DNA of 64,000 bases from Veillonella_A intestinalis. GTDB taxonomy: Bacteria; Bacillota; Negativicutes; Veillonellales; Veillonellaceae. The DNA lies in the NCBI RefSeq assembly GCF_943192895.1, contig NZ_CALPCB010000006.1:62001-126000 (forward strand), read 5' to 3'. Positions 51,386-59,978 of this stretch are shown piece after piece. How positions within the stretch are numbered: the stretch's first letter is position 1; every line of letters starts with the position of its first letter. Below the pieces are notes generated by a model, which worked only from the letters and a program-made list of their open reading frames with translations, was not told where the DNA came from and did no database searches. A program made the translations under genes and the position numbers.

Positions 51386-52555
51386 TTATTGTTTCAAATA
51401 TTGTAATGCAAATTCGGCATATAAAGCACTGCCACTAGGCAATACATCTTCATCTACATCAAAATTTGATGCATGGTGCACACAACATATGCCTTTCTCT
51501 TTATTGCGTGCCCCTAGGAAAGCAAATACACCTGGTACATGTTCTAAATATACGGAAAAGTCTTCTGCGCCCATTTCCTTTATCATAGGAACTAAAGCCT
51601 CTTCGCCCATAACTGCAGCCGCGGCCTTGCGAGCTAAATCATTTAGCGGTATATGTTCATTAATAAGCGGTGCCGGACCAAACACATACTCACAAGCTAC
51701 TTCACAGCCATAAATGCTAGCAGCCTGTGTCGCTATATTTTCTATTAAAGTAGGAAGTTTTTCACGCAGTTCTCGATTAAAAGCCCGCGTTGTCCCCACT
51801 AATTCAACTGTATCTGCTAGTGAATCAACGGCGTTACCACCATTCATTTGACACACACTAACCACTAAGGTATCCTCTACGGTTTTATACCGAGTAACTA
51901 AACTCTGTAAGGCCACAACAATAGCTGACGCGGCTAGAATGCCATCTGCACCCTGTTCAGGCAATGCTATATCAGCAGATGTGCTCTTTACTTTAATAGT
52001 GAAACGATCACTGCAAGCCATTCGTTCGCCATCATCAATATTTACAGTACCTGCCTCTAACAAACTCCAAATATGCATACCAAAGATAGCATTTACATCC
52101 TGCAACACACCGCGTTCTACATAGCGACGAGATTCAGTCCCCACTTCTTCTCCCATCTGAAATAATAGTTTAACAGTACCTGCTATTTTATCTTTTTGTG
52201 CCATCAATAAATTAGCGGCCCCCAACAACATCGCCGTATGACAATCATGCCCACAAGCATGCATAACACCCGCATTTTTTGAGGCGTATGCTACTTCATT
52301 ACTCTCTTGAATCGGCAATGCATCAATATCAGCGCGTAGCATAATAGTAGGTCCTTCACTAGCCCCTTTTATAGTCCCTACGCAACCAGTAATGTCTGAA
52401 AAAGTCTGAACCTCTACACCAAGGGATTGTAACTCTTCAACAATATGTTTCGTCGTTTCTACTTCCATTTTACTTAATTCAGGATTGGCATGTAAGAAAC
52501 GCCGTTGTTCTATAATATATGGTTTTATGGCTTCTGCCAATTGTCTCATGCTCAT
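51386..52555 (-). CDS. M20-family amidohydrolase with altered dimer-interface motif
   Basis: 389 aa from ATG 52555 (GGAG five bases upstream). Metal ligands are present: MHACGHDCHTAM near residue 98, MGEEVG near 134, GMHIWSLLEAG near 159 and the final VHHASNFDVDEDVLPSG. The dimerisation domain (about 183-300) should contain the G-G-H-A-A-x-P-H motif, but here it reads STSADIALPE, with D195 in place of the histidine. That histidine reaches the partner's active site in M20 enzymes. A stand-alone dimerisation domain gene just upstream keeps it. Probably acts on p-aminobenzoyl-glutamate-like or N-acyl amino acid substrates imported by AbgT. Confidence 0.85.
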   Translation of the reverse strand: MSMRQLAEAIKPYIIEQRRFLHANPELSKMEVETTKHIVEELQSLGVEVQTFSDITGCVGTIKGASEGPTIMLRADIDALPIQESNEVAYASKNAGVMHACGHDCHTAMLLGAANLLMAQKDKIAGTVKLLFQMGEEVGTESRRYVERGVLQDVNAIFGMHIWSLLEAGTVNIDDGERMACSDRFTIKVKSTSADIALPEQGADGILAASAIVVALQSLVTRYKTVEDTLVVSVCQMNGGNAVDSLADTVELVGTTRAFNRELREKLPTLIENIATQAASIYGCEVACEYVFGPAPLINEHIPLNDLARKAAAAVMGEEALVPMIKEMGAEDFSVYLEHVPGVFAFLGARNKEKGICCVHHASNFDVDEDVLPSGSALYAEFALQYLKQ

Positions 52556-52600
52556 ATATACTCCATTTAAATTCACTACGTCTACTCTAATGTGCTAATT

Positions 52601-52951
52601 CTATGCTTTCACCTGTACAACACCACGGCAGCCTAAACCTAAGGCAACTGAATTCACTAATTCTTTCAACTCTTTGAAAATCATCTCACCTTGGCTCTTA
52701 TCTTGTGCTAATAATAAGCCCCCAATTAAAACTGAATCCGCAATAATATTAAATTGCTTACCCGCTTTAATAGTTCCTAAGTTTAGGGCTAATGGATTAC
52801 GCGGATCATTAACGCGGCTCACTAAGGACTGACAAGCTAAGACAATTGAACTCGCTGCTAAAATAGCATCATGTCCCAAATGAGGTGTTGACGCATGTGC
52901 GGAGGACCCTGTAATTTCTATCTCAAACGTTATTCGTTCAGAAAATTTCAT
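52601..52951 (-). CDS. Stand-alone M20 dimerisation domain protein
   Basis: 116 aa, starts with AAGGAG and an ATG. It comprises just the middle lid/dimerisation domain of an M20 hydrolase: ITGSSAHASTPHLGHDAILA with H19 conserved, LACQSLVSRVNDPRNP and NIIADSVLIGG. No metal-binding domain flanks it. It lies between an AbgT transporter and an amidohydrolase lacking that histidine. It could be a remnant of a full gene, but it has an intact frame and a good ribosome site. Confidence 0.75.
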   Translation of the reverse strand: MKFSERITFEIEITGSSAHASTPHLGHDAILAASSIVLACQSLVSRVNDPRNPLALNLGTIKAGKQFNIIADSVLIGGLLLAQDKSQGEMIFKELKELVNSVALGLGCRGVVQVKA

Positions 52952-53010
52952 ATATAACTCCTTACTTATAAAGACTTCTTTTCTTTAATGTATATGCCTT
53001 AAAACAATAC

Positions 53011-54555
53011 TTATGGTAAATAAATATTGCCACCTGGTCCTAATGGCCAATTAAAGAGAACCCATACGGTAATCATGATAACCCATACAATCGTAAAGAA
53101 AAATGAATACGGAATCATATTCGCAATAACGGTACCCATCCCTGCATCCTTTTCATATTTACGAACAAAACCTAATACTAATGGGAAATAATAGAATAAA
53201 GGTGACAATGGATTCGTAATAGAATCACCAATACGATAGGCAATTTGAGTTAAGGCCGGATCATACCCAAGCATCATCATCATAGGAACCATAATAGGTG
53301 CTAAAATCGCCCACTTAGCGGATGCAGAGCCAATAAAAATATTAACTATACAAGATACTAAAATTAAACCAATAATCAATGGAATTCCTGTAAAATCCCA
53401 TGCTTGTAACGTACCCGCTCCTTTAATCGCTAGTACAGCCCCTAAATTAGACCAGTTAAAGTAATTTGTAAATTGTGCACAAAAGAAACAAAGTAAGATA
53501 TAAGAAGAAATATCCTTAAAAGCTAGCGAAATATCACCAAATAAATCTTTATCATTCTTATATTTTCCTGACGCAAAGCCATACACACAACCAGGCACAA
53601 ATAAAATAATCGTTACCAATAAAATAATACCTTCCATGAATGGCGATTTCGCATCCATAATAGAACCTGTTTCAGGATTTCCTAATAATGGCCGTTCACC
53701 AATACATAATAAAGCTACCACAATAATTGTAACAAGTAGCGCCAATAAGCCCTTGTTAACCGCTTTACTTTTCGTTTCAGTTAATGTAATGGACTCAGCA
53801 TCTAACTCATATTTATCTAAATTTTCATTAGAAAAACGAGGCGCCATAATTTTTTCTGTAACAAACGTCCCTGTAATACTTAATAAGATACAAGATGCCA
53901 CTAAAAAGTAATAGTTAATCGCCGGCGACCCTACATACTCTGGATCTACAATATGAGCTGCTGCTTCGGTGAACCCATATGCTAGGGAGTCGGACATACC
54001 AAGTAACAAATTAGCTGCAAAGCCTGCCGCTACACTAGCATACGCCGTAAATACGCCTAATAGAGGATTTCGACCCATGCCTAAGAAAATAGCCCCTGCT
54101 ACTGGAGGCAACACAACAAAGGCAGCATCGCCTGCAATATTGCCATTAATACCTACAAAAATGATAACAAACGTTACCATTGCTTTGGAGGCGTCTCCTA
54201 GCATTTTCTGCATAAAGGCCGATAAAAAGCCACTTTTTTCTGCAACGCCAGCACCGATAACAGCAACTAGTACCATACCTAACGGAGCAAAATTAGAGAA
54301 ATTGCTAACTGCCTTAGACCAAATTTGTCTAAAGCCATCAACGGAAAGCAAATTAACAATCTTAATCACCTTTTGCGTGCCAGGATGAACAGCCTCCACC
54401 CCTAAGTTGCCTAATACTGCGGAAATTAAAATCGTTATAGCCGCTAAAATAATAAACAAGGATGCCGGATCCGGTAGTTTATTACCAACGGTTTCTACAC
54501 CACTTAAAAATAATTCCATAACCGTTTTCTTACTTTTTATATTTGGTTCTGCCAT
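53011..54555 (-). CDS. AbgT-family transporter
   Basis: 514 aa, GAGGAGG upstream. Around twelve hydrophobic helices; family segments NKLPDPASLFIILAAITI, FAPLGMVLVAVIGAGVAEKSGFL, GNIAGDAAFVVLPP and WAILAPIMVPMMMMLGYDPALTQIAYRIGDSITNPLSPLF in outline. AbgT takes up p-aminobenzoyl-glutamate, though relatives export sulfonamides. Its position upstream of an M20 hydrolase matches the E. coli abgABT layout in content. Confidence 0.93.
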   Translation of the reverse strand: MAEPNIKSKKTVMELFLSGVETVGNKLPDPASLFIILAAITILISAVLGNLGVEAVHPGTQKVIKIVNLLSVDGFRQIWSKAVSNFSNFAPLGMVLVAVIGAGVAEKSGFLSAFMQKMLGDASKAMVTFVIIFVGINGNIAGDAAFVVLPPVAGAIFLGMGRNPLLGVFTAYASVAAGFAANLLLGMSDSLAYGFTEAAAHIVDPEYVGSPAINYYFLVASCILLSITGTFVTEKIMAPRFSNENLDKYELDAESITLTETKSKAVNKGLLALLVTIIVVALLCIGERPLLGNPETGSIMDAKSPFMEGIILLVTIILFVPGCVYGFASGKYKNDKDLFGDISLAFKDISSYILLCFFCAQFTNYFNWSNLGAVLAIKGAGTLQAWDFTGIPLIIGLILVSCIVNIFIGSASAKWAILAPIMVPMMMMLGYDPALTQIAYRIGDSITNPLSPLFYYFPLVLGFVRKYEKDAGMGTVIANMIPYSFFFTIVWVIMITVWVLFNWPLGPGGNIYLP

Positions 54556-54586
54556 TCTCTCTCCTCCTCTATGACATACAACATAA

Positions 54587-54673
54587 ATATAAACATAAAC
54601 ATAAAAATAAAAATAAAAATCTAATCAAGACCTCGTACTACTCTACGATTTGTACTACTATTTTGATTAGATT
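54587..54673 (-). promoter_or_regulatory. AbgT leader hairpin with U-rich tail (possible attenuator)
   Basis: AATCTAATCAA / TTGATTAGATT (54673-54663 and 54628-54618), 34-base loop holding two GTAGTAC copies, followed on the minus strand by TTTTTATTTTTATTTTTATG. The promoter lies upstream of it, so transcripts of abgT must pass through. Confidence 0.55.
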
Positions 54674-54703
54674 CCCCTTTTGAGTTTATTTTTCTATAGA
54701 ATA

Positions 54704-54733
54704 ATACTACCATTACAGAACAGTCCATGTCAA
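54704..54733 (-). promoter_or_regulatory. Promoter of the abgT operon
   Basis: TTGACA (54733-54728) and TAGTAT (54709-54704), 18-base spacer, giving a leader of about 140 bases. Confidence 0.7.
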
Positions 54734-54800
54734 CGAAACACTATTACATCTTATGTGAACTCTATACCAATTACGCATACCTCGAACTTTCTAAAAAACA

Positions 54801-54842
54801 AAAAAGCCTTACTGTGAGTGATTACCCAAAATAAGGCTTTTA
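54801..54842 (-). terminator. Terminator of the MoxR-VWA operon
   Basis: Minus-strand TAAAAGCCTTA / TAAGGCTTTTTTG hairpin with a 20-base loop, 39 bases after the VWA gene. Confidence 0.8.
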
Positions 54843-54880
54843 CTATTCATAAAACACTGTATCTGAAACGACGCCCCCAA

Positions 54881-56494
54881 TTAGTCGTCCCAGTCCTTTT
54901 CTTGATTAGCCATCGAAAAACCTTCTTGGTTATTCATAGAATATCCATCCGTTCGTTCATAATCGATAGTCATATCATATTCTTTAACAGTTTGTGCCAA
55001 GCGTTTCACTAAGCCCCATGGAGTTTCAAGGGATAACTTAGCCTCTTCACCGACAAGGACCCACAAAATTTTATAATGCTTAGGCGCAACTTTTAAATGC
55101 TTTTCCCCTTTACCATCGGTAAAATAAATGACTAAGTCTGCTTGTAAATCATTGGCATATGCCACTACTGGTGTAAATAATGTGCTCCCACGAGCCGTTA
55201 CACGAGGTTCTACATCTTGAATTTTCTTCACTGTATAAGTGCGTCGAATAATACTATCACACTCTACTACAGTAATTTCAAAGTCATAACTCTTTGTAAT
55301 TTCAAGCACTTCTAGCATAGCTTGACGAAAGGCCCCATCTGTAATACTACCGCTACAATCTAAAGCTACTACAATTTTAGCACGCCGTTTTCGCAACGTA
55401 CCACGTAACTCTAAACGCTCTGGCTGACGACGACTACGACGCGTGGTCGTTTTACGATGGCCATAAGCGACTGAGCCAATAAGGCGTTTCAAATAAACTG
55501 ACCAAGGCAAACTAGCACGATGTTGCTTCATTTCACTAAGTAACCCCGCCAAATATCCTGGCAAATCACCTTTAGTTGAATTATCAACCACCTTATCAGT
55601 CAATTGCTGCTGTGAATCCCCATCCACTTGATCAGACTCAGCCCAAATATCATGACTTTTCGCTGCATCAAAAGAATCAGATACATCAGTAGATCTCATG
55701 GGCACATCACTTAAACCATCTTCCACTTCTGTAGCACCGTCCGTTTCACGCGCCATATCAATATGGGCTTGAATCTCATCTACATAATATTCCAATGGCT
55801 TAAAAGCTACTACATGAGTGCCAAAATTTTTATTTAACCATTTTACATCAATAGCCCCTGGTGGCAACGGTTCAATATAGTTATTCACCACAATATCCAT
55901 AGCTAGGTTGATAGCTAAAGGTGTATACCGCTCATAGAGCCGCTTAGCACGAATGAGGTGCAAGGAAATAACATGCAAAATTTCATGCTTAATAGAACTC
56001 ATCATTTGAGCCGGTGTCATATCAAGGAATATGAGAGGATTAAAGTACATAACATAACGACTACCTTTAAAATTAATCCCCGTGCCACTAGTCATAGTAA
56101 AGCGAATTTCCTGTCCTACCTGTAAAAAGAAATAGCCATAAAAAGAATCATTTTCAATTAATCGTAAATTTAATTTTGAAACGAATTTTAAAAATCGCTG
56201 TTTAAAATCTTCACTAGCTTCTAAATCAACCATGCCCACAGCTAAATCGCGTTTGCCTGCGGCTAATGCAGCGGCTTCTGTAATCGCATACCCAATAGAA
56301 TTTGTATAGGCATTATCTTTAATCTCTTGAGCCCGCTGTAGCGCGTCTCGCTCTTGTTGCCAAGCTGTTACAATCTGCTTTGCTTCATTTAACAAAGCAA
56401 CTCTTGTAGCTTCTAAAGGATCATTTGACGTAGGTGTGACAGTAACCACAGAATCCCGGCGAGTAACAATATCAATTTCACTATTAATAGACAT
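54881..56494 (-). CDS. DUF2201-type metallopeptidase-like / VWA-like protein
   Basis: 537 aa. The N-terminal half has a metallopeptidase-like helix with HEILHVISLH (HExxH plus a following H) near residue 187. A linker of about 100 acidic, polar residues follows, then a VWA-like domain (about 375-520) with IVVALDCSGSIT (MIDAS DxSxS) and VIYFTDGKGE. Such proteins pair with MoxR ATPases. It starts on the stop of the MoxR gene (TAATG), so they are coupled. Confidence 0.88.
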   Translation of the reverse strand: MSINSEIDIVTRRDSVVTVTPTSNDPLEATRVALLNEAKQIVTAWQQERDALQRAQEIKDNAYTNSIGYAITEAAALAAGKRDLAVGMVDLEASEDFKQRFLKFVSKLNLRLIENDSFYGYFFLQVGQEIRFTMTSGTGINFKGSRYVMYFNPLIFLDMTPAQMMSSIKHEILHVISLHLIRAKRLYERYTPLAINLAMDIVVNNYIEPLPPGAIDVKWLNKNFGTHVVAFKPLEYYVDEIQAHIDMARETDGATEVEDGLSDVPMRSTDVSDSFDAAKSHDIWAESDQVDGDSQQQLTDKVVDNSTKGDLPGYLAGLLSEMKQHRASLPWSVYLKRLIGSVAYGHRKTTTRRSRRQPERLELRGTLRKRRAKIVVALDCSGSITDGAFRQAMLEVLEITKSYDFEITVVECDSIIRRTYTVKKIQDVEPRVTARGSTLFTPVVAYANDLQADLVIYFTDGKGEKHLKVAPKHYKILWVLVGEEAKLSLETPWGLVKRLAQTVKEYDMTIDYERTDGYSMNNQEGFSMANQEKDWDD

Positions 56495-57615
56495 TATAAA
56501 CTCCGTTGTAAATCAAAAAAGGTATTTACAAAGTCATCACTTTTAATGGCTTCTGCATAAAACTTAGGAAAATTATTACGAATATCTTTCATTACTGCCA
56601 TTTGCAAATCTTCTGGATACTGCTGCATGAATGTCATGAAGCGTCTCATTAAATCTTGTGCTGTTTTTTCATCCACAAATAACTGATGGGCCCGTAATTC
56701 CATATGTCTCATTAAATTTTTAGCAGTCAAATACAAACGAGTATGACTTTCTTTTTGCAAACGAGCAACAATGCCTTCCTCCAAAGTTTCGCCACTAAAT
56801 ACCTCATCAAAAGTAATCAATGGCTCATGATCAGCGGCAACAAAGCTCACAAACTCTTGTGCAATTACTTTACCCACATTACCACGAATAACATTAAAGA
56901 ATACATCTTTTCCAACGGCATCTGGATTTTCTTTATACATGGCATATAAAGCAGACACACGCTCATAACTACGAGGGGTAGCATAAATATCGTCTTCGTT
57001 CATCTTATGCAAATATTCAGGATACGTACTAATGAATTCCATTACCATTGGTTCTAATTTAACTTCAGCCGCCCAATCAAGCCATTGCATATAATCTGGT
57101 TCCATTTGAAGCCATACAAAACGGTTCTGCTGTGCCACATCCATCTCTACTGTCTGATAATCATAACTATTAGTAGGATTCATGGCCGCTACAATATGAA
57201 CATCTTTCCCTAACGTAAAACCATTAATTTCACGATTCAAGATTAAATTCATTAATTCTTGTTGTACCGCATGTTCACAGCGGTTAATTTCATCTATAAA
57301 TAATAATACTGTGCGTCCTGCGGCTAATTCATCAGCAATCGTTTTTAATTTATAATGAATCGCATAAACGGTTACTTTTTCAGTAGCCATAGTGCCATCA
57401 TCCAATTGACGAACAAAACTATCTACCGTAGGTAAGCCACCGATTTCCCCTTCTTTTAACAAATTCCCATCAATAGTCACCAACGCCCAATCTTTTTGAA
57501 CAGCTAATTTATGAGCTAAAGAGGTTTTACCAATCCCGGTTTCACCAATCAACAACGGTACTTGACCTGCTGCCAACACTAATTCTACACTTTTCATTGT
57601 TTCAACAAAATTCAT
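56494..57615 (-). CDS. MoxR-like AAA+ ATPase
   Basis: 373 aa. Walker A GETGIGKTS at residues 24-32, Walker B VLLFIDEINRC near 103, sensor-1 region VAAMNPTNSYDY near 150. MoxR-type proteins act as chaperones or ATPases that remodel partners containing a VWA domain. Operon: short-repeat gene, this gene, VWA gene. Confidence 0.92.
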   Translation of the reverse strand: MNFVETMKSVELVLAAGQVPLLIGETGIGKTSLAHKLAVQKDWALVTIDGNLLKEGEIGGLPTVDSFVRQLDDGTMATEKVTVYAIHYKLKTIADELAAGRTVLLFIDEINRCEHAVQQELMNLILNREINGFTLGKDVHIVAAMNPTNSYDYQTVEMDVAQQNRFVWLQMEPDYMQWLDWAAEVKLEPMVMEFISTYPEYLHKMNEDDIYATPRSYERVSALYAMYKENPDAVGKDVFFNVIRGNVGKVIAQEFVSFVAADHEPLITFDEVFSGETLEEGIVARLQKESHTRLYLTAKNLMRHMELRAHQLFVDEKTAQDLMRRFMTFMQQYPEDLQMAVMKDIRNNFPKFYAEAIKSDDFVNTFFDLQRSL

Positions 57616-57702
57616 ATATACTATCCTTCTTACCTTACTTTATTTTACTATTCTGTATTTTAATACTCTATTTTTATACGTTACTCTTTTTATAGTCTAC
57701 TA

Positions 57703-58509
57703 TTAAAACTTCAACAATTCATCAACCGCAACCCGTCGAGCTTTTTGACTACCATATTTATCAATCAAGCCTACTACATCCGCTTCAAAGCCTTTATTAT
57801 GTTTACCAATATACGTACAGTTTATTAAATCTCGCACATATTGCTCAGTCGTGTTTTCATCAGCTAATACCACTTTTAAAGTTTCCTCTAAATAAATAGG
57901 TGGAATCATATAACCCGCTGGTAAATATTTAGTAATTAAGCTACTAATTGTAATGAAATGCAAAGCCTGATCAACCGTTACCTCCCCTAACAAACGAACA
58001 GCTTGAGGATCTAACGCTACGGCTAAATCAATAGCTGCTGCCGTAGGCTCTTTAATATAACTTAAGGCCTGATAATTTTGCTTAACCGCCGCTAATTGCA
58101 CCGCTTCTGAGGGACTTTCAATAAATTTAATAGCATCATAATTAGAGGCCACTGCTTCCAACTGCAATTCCTCACTAGGGTTCTTTAAATATTGAATGGC
58201 CCAACCTGATTGTGCTAAGGCTATACGAATTAATCCTTCATCAGGATTATCAATAAGTTCTAAATTATTCCACCCTTTTGAAACTACGAGTTCTAACAAT
58301 TCGCGGGATGGATTTTTAATGTATTGAATGGCGCGTGGCGCATTAGTCATCGCAATATCCACCATTTCAGGTGTAGGGTCTTTGATATATTGTAGTACCA
58401 TGCCATTTTTGCGAAGTGCTGTCAATTTCATTTCCTCTGTAGGATTATCTATTTGTGCAATCGCATATGGATTGATACTTACAATACGTAAATTCTTTTC
58501 GTTATCCAT
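57703..58509 (-). CDS. DUF4116-like short-repeat protein
   Basis: 268 aa, AAGGAAG before the ATG. Seven or eight repeats of about 22-24 residues (N..AIQYIKNPS.E.L..AV) fill residues 9-185: QYIKDPTPEMVDIAMT, QYIKNPSRELLELVV, QYLKNPSEELQLEAV, KFIESPSEAVQLAAV, SYIKEPTAAAIDLAV. Helical repeats of this type bind proteins. A helical tail follows. First gene of the MoxR-VWA operon, with an 87-base gap to MoxR. Confidence 0.75.
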   Translation of the reverse strand: MDNEKNLRIVSINPYAIAQIDNPTEEMKLTALRKNGMVLQYIKDPTPEMVDIAMTNAPRAIQYIKNPSRELLELVVSKGWNNLELIDNPDEGLIRIALAQSGWAIQYLKNPSEELQLEAVASNYDAIKFIESPSEAVQLAAVKQNYQALSYIKEPTAAAIDLAVALDPQAVRLLGEVTVDQALHFITISSLITKYLPAGYMIPPIYLEETLKVVLADENTTEQYVRDLINCTYIGKHNKGFEADVVGLIDKYGSQKARRVAVDELLKF

Positions 58510-58628
58510 GTGACTTCCTTACTCACTATTACTTGCATTTTAATTGCATTCTATTATATTGAATAATTTCGTTTATATGTATATGATACCATTTCTCAAT
58601 GATTTTGTCGTTAAAAAATTATAAATAA

Positions 58629-58667
58629 CAAAAAGAGCCCCCTCGGCCAATTGACCGAAGGGGCTCC
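58629..58667 (-). terminator. Terminator of sodA
   Basis: GAGCCCC / GGGGCTC with an inner TCGG / CCGA stem, T5 on the minus strand. Another hairpin (ACGGAC / GTCCGT, 58682-58703) sits between it and the sodA stop. Confidence 0.92.
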
Positions 58668-58716
58668 TTCCCATTATATATACGGACTAGCGAGAATGTC
58701 CGTCACCAGTCAGCTC

Positions 58717-59328
58717 TTATTTTGTAGCTGCTGCGTAATGTTTATTTACTTGATCCCAGTTTACTAAGTTCCAGAAAGCTGTTACATAGTCAGGACGAGC
58801 ATTCTTATATTTTAAATAATATGCATGTTCCCATACATCAAGGCCCAACACAGGTGTTTTACCTTCAGTTAATGGAGAATCCTGATTAGGTGTAGAAACA
58901 ATCTCTAATTTACCATTGTTAACTACTAACCATGCCCAGCCAGAACCAAAACGACCTGCAGCCGCTTTGCCAAACTCAGCTTTAAAGTTTTCAAAGCTAC
59001 CAAATGCTTCATCAATTGCACCAGCAATAGCACCAGTAGGGTTACCGCCAGCATTTGGAGCTAAAATGTTCCAGAAGAATGTGTGGTTCGCATGGCCGCC
59101 ACCATTATTGCGCACAGCTGTACGAATATCTTCTGGCACTGCGTTCAAATCAGTAATTAACGCTTCTACGTCTTTTTCACCCAATTCTGGATGTTTTTCA
59201 ATCGCAGCGTTTAAGTTCACAACATATGTGTTGTGGTGTTTATCATGATGAAAATGCATTGTTTCTGCATCAATATGCGGTTCTAAAGCTTCATAAGCGT
59301 ATGGTAATTCTGGTAATGTGTATGCCAT
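58717..59328 (-). CDS. sodA: Superoxide dismutase (Mn/Fe family, Mn-like)
   Basis: 203 aa from ATG 59328, preceded by GGAGGAGG; the longer ORF has 23 extra residues without a site. Metal ligands: H in MHFHHDKHHNTY, H in HANHTFFWNIL, D and H in DVWEHAYYLKYKN. Gln in TPNQDSP suggests a Mn or cambialistic enzyme. No signal peptide; cytosolic. It protects an anaerobe against oxygen. Confidence 0.96.
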   Translation of the reverse strand: MAYTLPELPYAYEALEPHIDAETMHFHHDKHHNTYVVNLNAAIEKHPELGEKDVEALITDLNAVPEDIRTAVRNNGGGHANHTFFWNILAPNAGGNPTGAIAGAIDEAFGSFENFKAEFGKAAAGRFGSGWAWLVVNNGKLEIVSTPNQDSPLTEGKTPVLGLDVWEHAYYLKYKNARPDYVTAFWNLVNWDQVNKHYAAATK

Positions 59329-59978
59329 AAAAATACCTCCTCCCCCATATTGGGGTAAACATAATGTAGGATTCTTTATTATCCTACTCATATACATAAC
59401 ATATTAAAAATATTTGAAGTAAGTTTCAAAAACTAAATTCATATTTTTCTATCTTTCGATATATTAATGATAACATTTTTCATTTAGTTTGTCTATAACT
59501 AGTTTTAAAAATATCGATTTATTTTTCATAAAAAGAGTCATCTTCTAAAAATAGGTGAATAAATTATATATTTTACAAACATATTTAATGTCGATAACTA
59601 TTGTGTTCCATGAAAGCTAAAACAATAATAATTCAAAATTTATAAACTCCTATCATTTCAGTATATATAGCAGATAAATACTGATTATAATTGGTCTATT
59701 AAAACATTTATAGGCAGAAAATCTTCTTTGTGCGAACAAAATAATCCATTCAGACAAACTTAAACTCAAACCTATAATCCCCTCTTACATAAATTATACA
59801 AAATCTAAACATAGATATTTAAATTTCAAATTATAAAACTTCTTCATTTCTTCATCTTTTATTTTTAGCATAGATTAAATCGAAAAATAATATCATTACA
59901 AATATTGAATTACTTATCAATACAGTATACACTTAAAGTATCTTAAACATTCTTTATTTCCTTAATGGAGGTGCTATA
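59329..59978. other. 650-base AT-rich divergent intergenic region sodA/pfl
   Basis: Holds the sodA promoter (listed separately) and two small inverted repeats in the sodA leader: CCCCATATTGGGG (59343-59355), touching the ribosome site, and GTAGGAT / ATCCTAC (59366-59372 / 59381-59387). The remaining 550 bases are AT-rich, with no ORF of note and no strong pfl promoter recognisable; a TATACA near 59926 is a weak candidate. Confidence 0.55.
59401..59429 (-). promoter_or_regulatory. Promoter of sodA
   Basis: TTGAAA (59429-59424) and TAATAT (59406-59401) on the minus strand with a 17-base spacer; leader about 65 bases. Confidence 0.65.

Larger units (their letters stand above)
54556..54880. other. 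Gene-free region upstream of abgT
   Basis: Contains, in minus direction, the terminator of the VWA operon (54842-54801), a promoter, an 11-bp inverted repeat hairpin and an A/T simple-repeat tract (54583-54620). No ORF. Confidence 0.6.

Noticed and set aside
54583..54620. AT simple repeat (ATAAAC/ATAAAA) as a phase-variable tract
   Set aside because: The units are interrupted and lie in a leader; they read better as the U-rich tail of the hairpin than as a contingency locus.
58717..59397. Longer SodA with 23 extra N-terminal residues, possibly a signal peptide
   Set aside because: The extra residues contain the ribosome site itself (GGAGGAGG) and no hydrophobic core; the ATG at 59328 matches SodA homologues.
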